From Sphingomonadales bacterium (GTDB taxonomy: Bacteria; Pseudomonadota; Alphaproteobacteria; Sphingomonadales; Sphingomonadaceae): DNA of 64,000 nucleotides. The notes below the pieces were generated by a model. It ran no database searches. It saw only the letters and a program-made list of their open reading frames with translations, and was not told where the DNA came from. This document shows positions 1-8,399 of the stretch, piece after piece; position 1 is the stretch's first letter, and each line of letters starts with the position of its first letter. Position numbers and translations under genes: made by a program. The stretch is taken from assembly GCA_016714795.1 (NCBI GenBank), contig JADKCA010000003.1:62001-126000 (forward strand). The letters are read 5' to 3'.

Positions 1-411
1 GGTGCAATTGCCGACGCGGCGGCCCTCCAGCAACATCGCAAATGGCTCGTTGCGCGAAACACCCTGAGAATCTATCTGGATCAGACGCGGCGTTTCCACC
101 CGCACCGTCGTGCGGCCATGGCCCGCACCGGGGCAGGTATAATGGACCGAGGATTGCCTGGCATCGTTGGAGATCACGAAGCGGTTGCACGCGACACCAA
201 GGTGCTGGATTTGCAGCAGCGCTCTGGGATCAGTCACGCACATGGAGCGCGGCGCACCGCCATCGGCCGAACGCAGCTGCCACAGGCCCAGCTCAAGCGT
301 GTTGAGCGCAACCAGAGTCGGCGCATTGGCAGGCTGGCTGAACGCGGGCGCAGCCAGAGCAGCCAGAAAGGCCATTGTGAAAAGGGTACGGTGCGTCTTG
401 CGTTGCGTCAT
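1..411 (-). CDS. DUF3617-type secreted protein, 3' end cut by window edge
   Basis: The frame is open from an ATG at 411 to the left edge, 137 codons without a stop. The first 25 or so residues form a signal peptide (basic start, then a leucine/alanine core ending near AFSQPANA). The mature part has the pattern typical of DUF3617 proteins: a 'LxLGLWQLR' opening, a 'MCVTDPRALLQIQH' stretch, cysteines in 'VACNRF', 'YTCPGAGHGRTTVRVETP' and a final cysteine in 'RRVGNC'. The role of the family is unknown; it is exported and probably disulfide-bonded. It lies 127 bp downstream of hslO on the same strand with its own start. Family assignment is from remembered sequence pattern, not a search. Confidence 0.75.
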   Translation of the reverse strand, partial: MTQRKTHRTLFTMAFLAALAAPAFSQPANAPTLVALNTLELGLWQLRSADGGAPRSMCVTDPRALLQIQHLGVACNRFVISNDARQSSVHYTCPGAGHGRTTVRVETPRLIQIDSQGVSRNEPFAMLLEGRRVGNCT

Positions 412-538
412 GGCCCAAAGCTCAGTCTCAACGCCGGCAGTTTCCGGCATCGTCACGATTGCGTACCCCTAAATCGCGACTCGGTTATTGGATGGAATCT
501 ATACACCGGAATTGCGGCCAAATCAGGCCCCAACAGGC

Positions 539-1432
539 TTAACCCGCCAATTCCGCCAGCGGGATGTGGAAATCCTTGGCACAAAATGCGCAGTCTACTG
601 TGATCTGGCCCACATCATCGGCCATGTCTGCGCGTTCAGCCTCTGGAAAACGGGCAAGGACCGAGCGGATATGCTCCATCGTGCAACGGCAGCCTTTGCT
701 CAGGCTCGCCCCTCCCGTCACGCGCAATTCACCCTCATCATGGAACAGCCGCCAGATCAGCGTTTCCAGCGGCGTTTCCACATCGGTCAGCTCTTCGGGC
801 TTCAGCGTCTCGCCCATGATGCGAACATGCTCCCATTCCGGGTGATCATGTCGCACATGCAGCCGCTCCCGCCCCACTTCGCCTTCGGGCAGATGTTGCA
901 GGATCATGCCGCCCGCCACGCGCCGGTCTTCGGACAGACCAAGGCGGATCAGGCTGGGGATCTGTTCCGACTGCGCAAAATAATGCTCCACCGCGTTGCA
1001 CAAACCTGCGCCTTCCAGCGGCACGATGCCCTGATAGCGTTCGTTGCTCAAAGGCTGATCAAAAGTGATCGCCAGATAGCCCTTGCCGAACAAGGCCAAC
1101 AGACTGGGATGCGCAGGGCACAATGCCAGCTTGTCTTCATCATACTGGACATAGCCACGCACCGCGCCGTCCTTGTAATCCGCAACGAGCAGACTCACCG
1201 GCCCGGCCTCGGTCTGCGCCTGCATGGTCAGTTGCCCGCCATCACCCTTCAGCATTGCGCCCAGCAGCGCGGCCAGCACCAAGGCTTCGGCCAGCAGCGC
1301 CTCTATCACCGGCGGATAGCCATGATTGGCCAGCACCGCCTCCAGCGCCGGGCCAAGCCGCACCAGGCGACCGCGCACATTGCGTTCGGGCACGAGAAAA
1401 CCCAGCGCGCGATCCAGATCAGTGTTGGACAT
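539..1432 (-). CDS. hslO: Hsp33 redox-regulated chaperone
   Basis: A 297-residue Hsp33. In this family oxidation of a zinc-binding cysteine centre switches on a cytosolic holdase chaperone. The C-terminal centre is complete: C248 and C250 in 'GCRC', C281 and C284 in 'CAFC'. I chose the ATG at 1432 (MSNTDLDRAL) because the 16 codons before it do not resemble the family and the length then fits. It is the last gene of argD-argF-hslO, 73 bp after argF, an order seen in other alphaproteobacteria. Nothing suggests damage. Confidence 0.95.
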   Translation of the reverse strand: MSNTDLDRALGFLVPERNVRGRLVRLGPALEAVLANHGYPPVIEALLAEALVLAALLGAMLKGDGGQLTMQAQTEAGPVSLLVADYKDGAVRGYVQYDEDKLALCPAHPSLLALFGKGYLAITFDQPLSNERYQGIVPLEGAGLCNAVEHYFAQSEQIPSLIRLGLSEDRRVAGGMILQHLPEGEVGRERLHVRHDHPEWEHVRIMGETLKPEELTDVETPLETLIWRLFHDEGELRVTGGASLSKGCRCTMEHIRSVLARFPEAERADMADDVGQITVDCAFCAKDFHIPLAELAG

Positions 1433-1505
1433 CAGATAGAACTCCGTTCGCACCGGGCATCTTCCCGGTACGCGTATCAAGCGCGGAATATGGGGGCGCT
1501 TGGCC

Positions 1506-2432
1506 TCAAATCAATCCGAAGCACCACAGCATCACGGATTTCTGGGCGTGGATACGGTTTTCCGCTTCATCCCAGATTGCCGATTGCGGTCCATCGAGCA
1601 CGGCATCGGTCGCTTCCTCGCCGCGATGAGCGGGGAGGCAATGCAGAAACAATGCGTCCGCCTTGGCGTGTGCCATCAGCGCCTCATTGACCTGATAGGG
1701 CATCATCGCCGCGATTTTGGCTTCGGCATGATCCTGCCCCATCGAAACCCATGTGTCGGTGACGATCACATCCGCGCCGCGCGCGGCATCGGCGGCATCG
1801 CGCACAATCTCGATCCGCGCACCGCGTTCGCGCGCGGCGGCCACAAACGCCGGATCGGGATCATAGCCTTCAGGGCATCCGCAACGGACATTGAACCTGA
1901 GCAGCCCCGCCGCCTCGATGATCGAGGAGAGGACATTGTTGCCATCGCCCAGCCATGCCACGTCCAGCCCCGGCAGCGCCTTGCCATGTTCGATGACCGT
2001 CTCAAGGTCCGCAACGATCTGGCAGGGGTGAGAGGCGTCCGTCAGGCCGTTGATCACAGGAATACTGGCATAATGTGCCATTTCCTCGATCTTGGCATGA
2101 TCATTGGTGCGGATCATGATTGCATCGGCCATGCGGCTCAGCACGCGCGCCGTATCGGCGATGCTTTCCCCGCGCCCCAGCTGGCTGGAGGAGCCGTCCA
2201 GAATGACGCTGGAGCCGCCAAGCTGGCGAATGCCGACATCAAACGAAGTCCGCGTGCGCGTGCTGTTCTTTTCAAACACCATCGCCAGCACCCGGCCATC
2301 AAGCGGCGCATCCGCATCAATCTTGCCCTTGGGCCAGCCTGCACGCGCTTCCTTGCGCGCCATCGCATCGTTGATGATCGCCGCAAGCCCATCTGCCCCG
2401 GCGTCAGACAGGTTCAGGAAATGCCGGGTCAT
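1506..2432 (-). CDS. argF: Ornithine carbamoyltransferase
   Basis: A 308-residue anabolic ornithine transcarbamylase. It joins carbamoyl phosphate to ornithine to give citrulline in arginine synthesis. The carbamoyl-phosphate loop STRTRTSF, the HPCQ motif and the HCLPAHRG signature are all present. The ATG at 2432 overlaps the argD stop as ATGA, which implies translational coupling. A longer reading with 17 more codons upstream lies entirely within argD and does not look like the family start. Substrate is given by the HCLPAHRG signature, which separates it from aspartate carbamoyltransferases. Confidence 0.97.
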   Translation of the reverse strand: MTRHFLNLSDAGADGLAAIINDAMARKEARAGWPKGKIDADAPLDGRVLAMVFEKNSTRTRTSFDVGIRQLGGSSVILDGSSSQLGRGESIADTARVLSRMADAIMIRTNDHAKIEEMAHYASIPVINGLTDASHPCQIVADLETVIEHGKALPGLDVAWLGDGNNVLSSIIEAAGLLRFNVRCGCPEGYDPDPAFVAAARERGARIEIVRDAADAARGADVIVTDTWVSMGQDHAEAKIAAMMPYQVNEALMAHAKADALFLHCLPAHRGEEATDAVLDGPQSAIWDEAENRIHAQKSVMLWCFGLI

Positions 2433-3616
2433 GTTGACGGCACCTGAAAACTGGCGGCGGCCGCAGACAGTTTCTCCACGCATTCCGCGATATGGCTTTC
2501 GTCGATCACCAGCGGTGGCAGGATGCGGACAACATTGTCACCGGCTGCCACTGTCAGCAGGCCGTGATTGTCGCGGCAATGCGCCACAAAGTCGCGGCTT
2601 TCAAACTTGAGGCGGACACCCATCATCAGGCCCAGACCGCGCACGCTTTCAAAGATATGATCATGGTTGGGGATCATCTGCTCCAGCGCGGCGCGCAGCC
2701 GCTCGCCCTTGGCCGTCACTGTGTCGAGAAAGCCCGGCTCCAGAAGCACATCCAGCACGGCCTGCCCCGCTGCCATGGCGAGCGGATTGCCGCCATAAGT
2801 GGAGCCATGCGTACCGATGACCATGCCCTTGGCCGCCTCTTCGGTTGCCAGACACGCGCCGAGCGGAAAGCCGCTGCCAATGCCCTTGGCCACGGCCATG
2901 ATATCCGGTGTGATGCCATAATGCTCATGCGCGAAGAATTTGCCGGTGCGGCCATAGCCTGCTTGCACTTCATCCAGCACCAAGAGCAGGCCCTGTTCGT
3001 CACACAAAGCGCGCAGGCCCTTGAGGAATTCCTGCGTGGCAGGCTTGATGCCGCCTTCACCTTGAACCGGCTCGACCATGAAGCCTGCCGTATTCTCATT
3101 CACCAGTGCCGTGGCGGCCTCCAGATCGTTGAACGGCGCATAGGCAAAGCCCGGCAGCAGCGGTTCGAACCCGTCACGCATTTTGTCCTGATTGGTGGCG
3201 CTGATCGTCCCCAAGGTCCGCCCGTGAAAGGCGTTGCCGAACGTGATCAGCGTATGACGCTGCGGATTGCCGTTGACGTGGTGATAGCGCCGCGCCGCCT
3301 TGATGGCGCACTCCACCGCTTCTGCACCGCTGTTGGTGAAGAACACAGTATCGGCAAAGCTGTTGTCCACCAGACGTTGTGCAAATTTCTCCCCCTGCGG
3401 CGAGCCGTAGAGATTGGAGACGTGCATCAGCGTAGCCGCCTGATCCGCAATCGCCTTCACCAGATGGGGATGGCCATGGCCGAGCGCGTTGACGGCGATG
3501 CCGCTCGCGAAATCCAGCGCGCGCGTGCCGTCTTCAGAGATCAGATAGCACCCCTCGCCTCGGACCGGGCGGAACCCACACCGCGGGTAAACGGGCATGA
3601 GCGGGGTGATTGCCAT
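2429..3616 (-). CDS. argD: Acetylornithine aminotransferase
   Basis: A 395-residue class III PLP aminotransferase of the ArgD type, converting N-acetylglutamate semialdehyde to N-acetylornithine (members often also act on N-succinyl-diaminopimelate). Visible elements are the GAEA phosphate-binding region near 98-101, D215 in 'LVLDEVQAGYGRTGK', and the Schiff-base lysine K244 in 'VAKGIGSGFPLG'. It is the first gene of the operon with argF and hslO. ArgJ, the other arginine gene in the window, lies far off at 40.7 kb. Length and motifs are normal. Confidence 0.96.
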   Translation of the reverse strand: MAITPLMPVYPRCGFRPVRGEGCYLISEDGTRALDFASGIAVNALGHGHPHLVKAIADQAATLMHVSNLYGSPQGEKFAQRLVDNSFADTVFFTNSGAEAVECAIKAARRYHHVNGNPQRHTLITFGNAFHGRTLGTISATNQDKMRDGFEPLLPGFAYAPFNDLEAATALVNENTAGFMVEPVQGEGGIKPATQEFLKGLRALCDEQGLLLVLDEVQAGYGRTGKFFAHEHYGITPDIMAVAKGIGSGFPLGACLATEEAAKGMVIGTHGSTYGGNPLAMAAGQAVLDVLLEPGFLDTVTAKGERLRAALEQMIPNHDHIFESVRGLGLMMGVRLKFESRDFVAHCRDNHGLLTVAAGDNVVRILPPLVIDESHIAECVEKLSAAAASFQVPST

Positions 3617-3732
3617 CGGATCATCCTTTCAAATTCAAAGAGCCAAAATAGCAAAAGGCGGCCCCCAATTGGATGGGCTGGCCGCCTCTTGCGAAACAGG
3701 CATATATCGAATCGGAAAAAGGGGCACAACCC

Positions 3733-5574
3733 CTAGCCAATCGCCCGCTTGAGCGCAGCCACCACCTCATCGGTGTGCGTGAGATGCAGGAAGTGAACGC
3801 CGTCATCCACCACCCTGATCGCCCCGCCCGGCAGCGCGCTGCTCCAGAAGGTCACACCATCGGTGACGTCGTAACTTTCATAGCCGCTGCCGAACAAGGC
3901 GGTCCAGCGTGTCGCATCAGGCACGGGATCGAGCTTTGGCCCTTTGCGCATGGCCATCACTTCGCCAAAAAATCCGTGCATCCCCTGCATTGCCTGACGC
4001 GAGGATCGCACGATGGCGGCACATTCTTCGGGGTCATCGAACAGCGCCAGATCGCTCGGCAGCCCTTCTGCTGCCTTGCGCCACAATTTCTCCATCGCGC
4101 CACTGGTGGCACGGCGGCAGAGCATTTCGACAAAGGGCCATGCCATTTTGGGGTGGTTGGCGAAAAGCTGCGCTGCCCGATCAGTCATCCGGCGGCGTTC
4201 CGGAGCCTGCTCGGGAAGCGGCGCATCCGGCCAGACGAGAATCCCGCCGCTCAGCAAACCGGCGCGCCCGGCCTCGCACGCGATCAGCCCCGCCATGGTG
4301 CATCGCGCGACGACAGGGATGGCAGAGAGACCCAGACTGTCCAGCACATCGGCAATATCTGCCACCCCCGCTTGTGCCAGATCGCCCTCCACCCGGTCGC
4401 TGAGGCCAAAGCCGGCGCGGTCCATCGTGATCGGACGAAACCCCTCGGATTGAAGCCGCTGGATGAAACGCGGCGAATGATGCCGTCCGGTCACGCTGGA
4501 ATGCATGATCAGCACAGGCTGCGCACCAGTGGGGCCATGATCCGCCATGGCGATGCGCCCCTCCCCCGAACGGCGCGGCACAAGTCGCAATGGCTCGCCC
4601 TCGCGTCCCGGTCCTGACACCATCACTTCGCAGGCCGAGGCCAACCCCTTGAGCGCGTTGATCTCCGCCACGATCCGCGCCAGATCCACCGCATTGTCAA
4701 CGCCGCAGGCCTGAAACACGGCCTTCAGATCCGCCTTGGCGCGATTGTCCGAAATGCCGACGATCTGGGCCGCCCGCTCCCGCGTCGCCCCTTGCGCGAG
4801 CACCACCGAAAGCTGAGCCTGCCGCTCGGTCATGCCGAACAGATCGGTCAGCACCAGAGCGAGGTTCTGCGCATCTGGAATATCTCCCGCCGTCATCATC
4901 AGCGCGAGCCGGACCAGCTCAGTCTGGCGCTTGGCCCCCGTCTTGGCGAGAGCCGATGCCACAAATTTGCGCGCGGTTTCATAGGCAATGTTGCGCTCCC
5001 GCGCCGCGCGCTGAAGATCGCCCAGCCGCGCCAGCGAAGAGACCAGACCAGCCTCGGCGGGCGTCAGGCCATAGCTGCGGGCGGCATGATCCCATGACAA
5101 TTCCCCTGCACGAAACGCCGCGATGGCATAAGCGGCCTTGCCGCTGTCCAGCGCCTTGCGCACATCCTCGCTCAACGGCCAGCGCCGCGTGACGGCATAG
5201 GTGCCAGCCGCCAGCGCGACCGGACGCCCGTCACTGTCATCCGCCAACAGAGAGACGCGCGGCCCATCATTGCGCAGATCGCGAATCACCGCATCGAACG
5301 GGTCAATCGAATCGAACCATTGTTCAAACCCCGGATCGGCAACCAGCACGCTGCCATCCCGATCACAGGCGGCGGTCGCAAAGCAATCGGCATGGAGCGT
5401 GACAGCCGGGCCATGCCCGCGCGTTCCGGCCTGTTCAAAGGCCTGCGCCACGTCATCATGCGCGGATTTCAGCGCATCTCCCCAGCCGTCCGGATCATCC
5501 GCCAGCACCGCCAGCGGCGCATCCTGCGCTTCGGCTTCGCGAAATTTTTCCAGAAAGGCTTGAGCGCGGGACAT
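3733..5574 (-). CDS. Tandem LuxR-like HTH / alpha-beta hydrolase fusion regulator
   Basis: A 613-residue multidomain protein. Residues 1-155 match nothing I recognise (60-155 could be a sensory fold). Residues about 169-225 (LTPAEAGLVSSLA...) and 247-305 (MTERQAQLSVVLAQGATRERAAQIVGIS) look like two LuxR-type C-terminal helix-turn-helix regions. Residues about 340-613 are an alpha/beta-hydrolase with the 'DRAGFGLSDR' strand, a nucleophile elbow and a late His (GVHFLHLTH). The elbow reads R424-C-T426-M-A, so the usual GxSxG serine is Thr. It may be a ligand-binding receiver, not an enzyme; that is inference. The ATG at 5574 was preferred over one 21 codons upstream, which would run into the spacer shared with the divergent AraC gene. 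Confidence 0.7.
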   Translation of the reverse strand: MSRAQAFLEKFREAEAQDAPLAVLADDPDGWGDALKSAHDDVAQAFEQAGTRGHGPAVTLHADCFATAACDRDGSVLVADPGFEQWFDSIDPFDAVIRDLRNDGPRVSLLADDSDGRPVALAAGTYAVTRRWPLSEDVRKALDSGKAAYAIAAFRAGELSWDHAARSYGLTPAEAGLVSSLARLGDLQRAARERNIAYETARKFVASALAKTGAKRQTELVRLALMMTAGDIPDAQNLALVLTDLFGMTERQAQLSVVLAQGATRERAAQIVGISDNRAKADLKAVFQACGVDNAVDLARIVAEINALKGLASACEVMVSGPGREGEPLRLVPRRSGEGRIAMADHGPTGAQPVLIMHSSVTGRHHSPRFIQRLQSEGFRPITMDRAGFGLSDRVEGDLAQAGVADIADVLDSLGLSAIPVVARCTMAGLIACEAGRAGLLSGGILVWPDAPLPEQAPERRRMTDRAAQLFANHPKMAWPFVEMLCRRATSGAMEKLWRKAAEGLPSDLALFDDPEECAAIVRSSRQAMQGMHGFFGEVMAMRKGPKLDPVPDATRWTALFGSGYESYDVTDGVTFWSSALPGGAIRVVDDGVHFLHLTHTDEVVAALKRAIG

Positions 5575-5615
5575 GTCACCAGCTTCAGCATCGCGACGCG
5601 ATTTGCAAGGGCATA

Positions 5616-5627
5616 CCCCAAATGGGG
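5616..5627. promoter_or_regulatory. Short palindrome between divergent regulators
   Basis: CCCCA-AA-TGGGG, perfect 5-bp arms with a 2-bp centre, in the 115-bp spacer between two divergent regulator genes. It could be an operator for either product. No -10/-35 elements were clear enough to place. Confidence 0.3.
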
Positions 5628-5689
5628 CTCTTATCAATTCGCGCCACGCCTTAGCCCGGTTGCATCATTCCAAAGCGAGGGATTGGAAT

Positions 5690-6136
5690 ATGTACATGAG
5701 TGAACAGCAACTGGCGGCTGGCAATCTGTTTGCCTGCCCGCTTCCGCAGCCCAACGCCTTTCAACCGTCGCGCCGGGCGCGACTGCCGCAATTGCTTGCC
5801 GATCCGGACATCGGCACAGTGGAGCAATTGTGTGATCAGCTCGACATGACTCAATCGCGGCTCGCCCGGTTGTGCCGCTCCATTTATGGCGAAACGCCCA
5901 AGAAGCTGCTCCGCCGGGCGCGGTTCGGGCGGATGCTGGAAGCGCTGGCGCGCCATCCTTATGCCGAATGGCGCAGCTTCATCGATCCGAACTATTTCGA
6001 CCAGAGCCACTTCATCCGCGACTTCCGTCATTTTCTGGGGGTGCCGCCCAGCCGCTATCTGGCCTTGCCTGACGAAGTGCAGGCCGCGTGCGTGGCGCGT
6101 TTTGCGATCGGCTTTGGTCCGCGCGTATCGGGTTAG
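5690..6136 (+). CDS. AraC-family transcriptional regulator
   Basis: A 148-residue protein whose C-terminal two thirds is an AraC/XylS DNA-binding domain: a first helix-turn-helix (TVEQLCDQLDMTQSRLARLCRSIYG), then 'TPKKLLRRARFGRMLEAL' and the conserved second HTH 'YFDQSHFIRDFRHFLGVPPSRY'. There is no room for a full sugar-binding domain. Starts are ATG at 5690 or 5696; GAGG at 5677-5680 fits the first. An upstream in-frame start at 5573 overlaps the divergent gene and gives an unrelated N-terminus. It probably controls itself and its divergent neighbour; its targets and ligand are unknown. Confidence 0.8.
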   Translation: MYMSEQQLAAGNLFACPLPQPNAFQPSRRARLPQLLADPDIGTVEQLCDQLDMTQSRLARLCRSIYGETPKKLLRRARFGRMLEALARHPYAEWRSFIDPNYFDQSHFIRDFRHFLGVPPSRYLALPDEVQAACVARFAIGFGPRVSG

Positions 6137-6179
6137 GGATTGGCGGGCCTATTCTGGCCGTTCATGGCGAACGGATTGA

Positions 6180-6914
6180 TCAGGCCTGCCCCGCCATCCA
6201 CACCGCCACCGCCGCAAGCGCCGCCGTCTCCGCCCGCAGGATGCGCGGACCGAGGGACACGCCCACGGCAGACGGATGCGCGAGGATCGCGGCGCGTTCA
6301 GCGTCTGCAAAGCCGCCCTCCGGCCCGATCAGGATCGCGGCGCAGGAAGCCGTGCGGACGACGTCTGCCAGCGGCGCGCCCCCCTCTTCATCAGCAAAGA
6401 TCAGCGTGCGGCCAGCCGGGAAACCCTTCAGAAACCGGTCAAGCGTCTGCACGTCCGCGACTTCAGGCAGGGCCGTCCGCCCACATTGCTCCGCCGCCTC
6501 GATCATCTGCGCGCGCAGCCGGTCCGGCTTGACCTTGTCCGCCACGCAGCGTTGCATCAGCACCGGCAGGAACCGTGCGACGCCCAGTTCGCACGCCTTT
6601 TCCGCCACAAAATCGAACCGCGCCTTGCGGATCGGGGCGACCGCGAGCCAGAGATCGGGCACATCCTCGCGCGGGCGCAACTGCGCCTCCACGCCCACAA
6701 CCAGATCACGCTTGGCCGTGGCGGAAATCACGCCCAGCCATTCGCCCGTCCGATCATCGCACAGCCTGACCGGATCGCCCGCCTTGAGACGCATCACCGA
6801 CAACAGATAATGCGCCTGCGGGCCATCAATGCGCAGCGCCACGCCCTCACCCAGCGCCTCTTCCACAAAGAGGCGCGGGGTGGATTTGGGCGGCCAGGCG
6901 GGCGTTGCTGCCAT
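6180..6914 (-). CDS. rsmE: 16S rRNA (uracil-1498-N3)-methyltransferase
   Basis: A 244-residue RsmE of the SPOUT superfamily, which methylates U1498 of 16S rRNA in the assembled 30S subunit. The N-terminal PUA-like part (residues 12-75) is followed by the knot-forming SPOUT domain with 'EKACELGV', 'ILIGPEGGFADAE' and 'SLGPRILRAETAALAA', the last two being the SAM-binding loops. It begins 2 bp after the peptidase stop on the same strand, so the two are probably co-transcribed. Length is normal. Confidence 0.95.
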   Translation of the reverse strand: MAATPAWPPKSTPRLFVEEALGEGVALRIDGPQAHYLLSVMRLKAGDPVRLCDDRTGEWLGVISATAKRDLVVGVEAQLRPREDVPDLWLAVAPIRKARFDFVAEKACELGVARFLPVLMQRCVADKVKPDRLRAQMIEAAEQCGRTALPEVADVQTLDRFLKGFPAGRTLIFADEEGGAPLADVVRTASCAAILIGPEGGFADAERAAILAHPSAVGVSLGPRILRAETAALAAVAVWMAGQA

Positions 6915-6916
6915 GC

Positions 6917-8323
6917 TCAGCGGCTGGACAGCTTCTGCACCAGCAGATGCAGATAGTCCCGCCCTTCATAGACGGACTGGACGCGGATACGCTCGTTCAG
7001 GCCATGGGCACCATTGCCATCCACATCCCCGAACAGCCCCGGCACACCATAGGTCGGGATACCGATCAGCCCGGTATAGGTGGCGTCGGTTGCCCCCGTG
7101 ACCATGGTGGGCACGATCGGCACGCCGGGGAACATCTTGGCCGCCAGTTCCTTCATCGGGCCGATCAGATTCGGGTCCATCGGCGGCTGCACGGCCATGG
7201 GGCGGAACGGCGTTTCCAGCGAAACCTTTACGGCGGGGTTCGCAATCGCCTGTTCGATCCCCTGTTGCGTCTGTTCAGCACTCATGCCCGGCACGATCCG
7301 GCAGTTTACCGTAGCCCGCGCGCGCTGCGGCAAGGCATTGGGCGCGTGTCCGGCGTTGAGCATGGTGGTCACGCAGGTGGTCCGCATCGTGCTGTTGAGC
7401 ACCGGCTCTGCCGAAAGCGCGGTCGCCGCCTCCTCATCCTTCTCATTGGCGAGCAGCCGGGCCACCATGTCCTGAACGGGCTTGGGCCGGGTTGGTGCCA
7501 TCTGCGCGAAAAAGGCGCGCGTGGTATCGTTGAGCATCACCGGAAAGCGGATGCCCTGAACCGCCGTCACGGCCCGCGCCAGATCGGCGATGGCATTGTC
7601 AGGCCGGGGCACGGAGCTGTGTCCGCCGGGGTTGGTGGTCTCCAGCGTGAAGGTGCGCGTGGCCTTTTCCCCCACCTGAATGGCCAGCATGGAGCGGGTG
7701 CCATCCTTTTCGATCCGCCCGCCGCCGCCTTCATTCAGCGCAAACGCAGCCGAGATGAGTTCGGGACGCTTTTCTGCCAGCCATTGCGCGCCGTTCAGTG
7801 CGACACCATTCGATTCCTCGCCACAGGTCAGCGCCATCTTGATGGTGCGTTTGGGCTTGTACCCCTGTTGCTTGAAGCGGATCAGGCTGTCTGCCCAGAT
7901 GGCAGACATGGCCTTGTCGTCCGCCGTGCCGCGTGCGTAGAAATAGCCGCCTTCCTCGATCAGCGTATAGGGATCGCGCGTCCAGTCCTCGCGCCGCGCC
8001 TCCACCACGTCGATATGGCCGAGCAGGAGCATGGGCTTCAGCGATTTGGACGTGCCGGGCAGAATCGCAACAAGGCTGCCTTCCCCGGGATGGCCTGGCG
8101 CTTCCAGCACCTGCACGTCGGTGCCGCTGAACCCGGCGGCCTTCAAACGTGTCGCCAGCTGTTCGGATGCTTTGGTGCAGCCCTTGCCGGAGTAGGAGGT
8201 GTTGGTTTCCACCAGTTCCTTGTAAAGTTCGCGGAACGCCGCCTGATCCGGCCGCGCCGCCGTCTGCGCCTGTGTGGCGGATGCCATCGCCAGCAGCGAC
8301 AGGGCCAGTACGGGTTTCTTCAT
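6917..8323 (-). CDS. Exported M20 family metallopeptidase
   Basis: A 468-residue M20/M25/M40 (carboxypeptidase G2-like) metallopeptidase with a signal peptide (MKKPVLALSLLAMASATQAQ), so probably periplasmic. Two-zinc motifs are present: 'LLLGHIDVV' and 'YARGTADDKAMSA', then the catalytic 'TCGEESNG'. The dimerisation segment follows around 'GGHSSVPRPDNAI'. Substrate is not fixed by sequence; many relatives act on dipeptides or acyl-amino acids. Two ATGs are close (8329 and 8323). GGGAGG directly touches the first but sits 6 nt before the second, so I chose 8323. It is divergent from ubiA. Confidence 0.9.
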   Translation of the reverse strand: MKKPVLALSLLAMASATQAQTAARPDQAAFRELYKELVETNTSYSGKGCTKASEQLATRLKAAGFSGTDVQVLEAPGHPGEGSLVAILPGTSKSLKPMLLLGHIDVVEARREDWTRDPYTLIEEGGYFYARGTADDKAMSAIWADSLIRFKQQGYKPKRTIKMALTCGEESNGVALNGAQWLAEKRPELISAAFALNEGGGGRIEKDGTRSMLAIQVGEKATRTFTLETTNPGGHSSVPRPDNAIADLARAVTAVQGIRFPVMLNDTTRAFFAQMAPTRPKPVQDMVARLLANEKDEEAATALSAEPVLNSTMRTTCVTTMLNAGHAPNALPQRARATVNCRIVPGMSAEQTQQGIEQAIANPAVKVSLETPFRPMAVQPPMDPNLIGPMKELAAKMFPGVPIVPTMVTGATDATYTGLIGIPTYGVPGLFGDVDGNGAHGLNERIRVQSVYEGRDYLHLLVQKLSSR

Positions 8324-8399
8324 GCTCATCCTCCCAATTGGTCTGTGAGACTGCTTAACGACGCTTCCCGTCTGCCACAACCGGGGCTAGGGCATCCGC

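Noticed and set aside
488..1690. 400-codon open frame on the + strand opposite hslO and argF
   Set aside because: It mirrors the GC-rich third positions of the real minus-strand genes; its translation is His/Gln/Arg-rich and matches no family.
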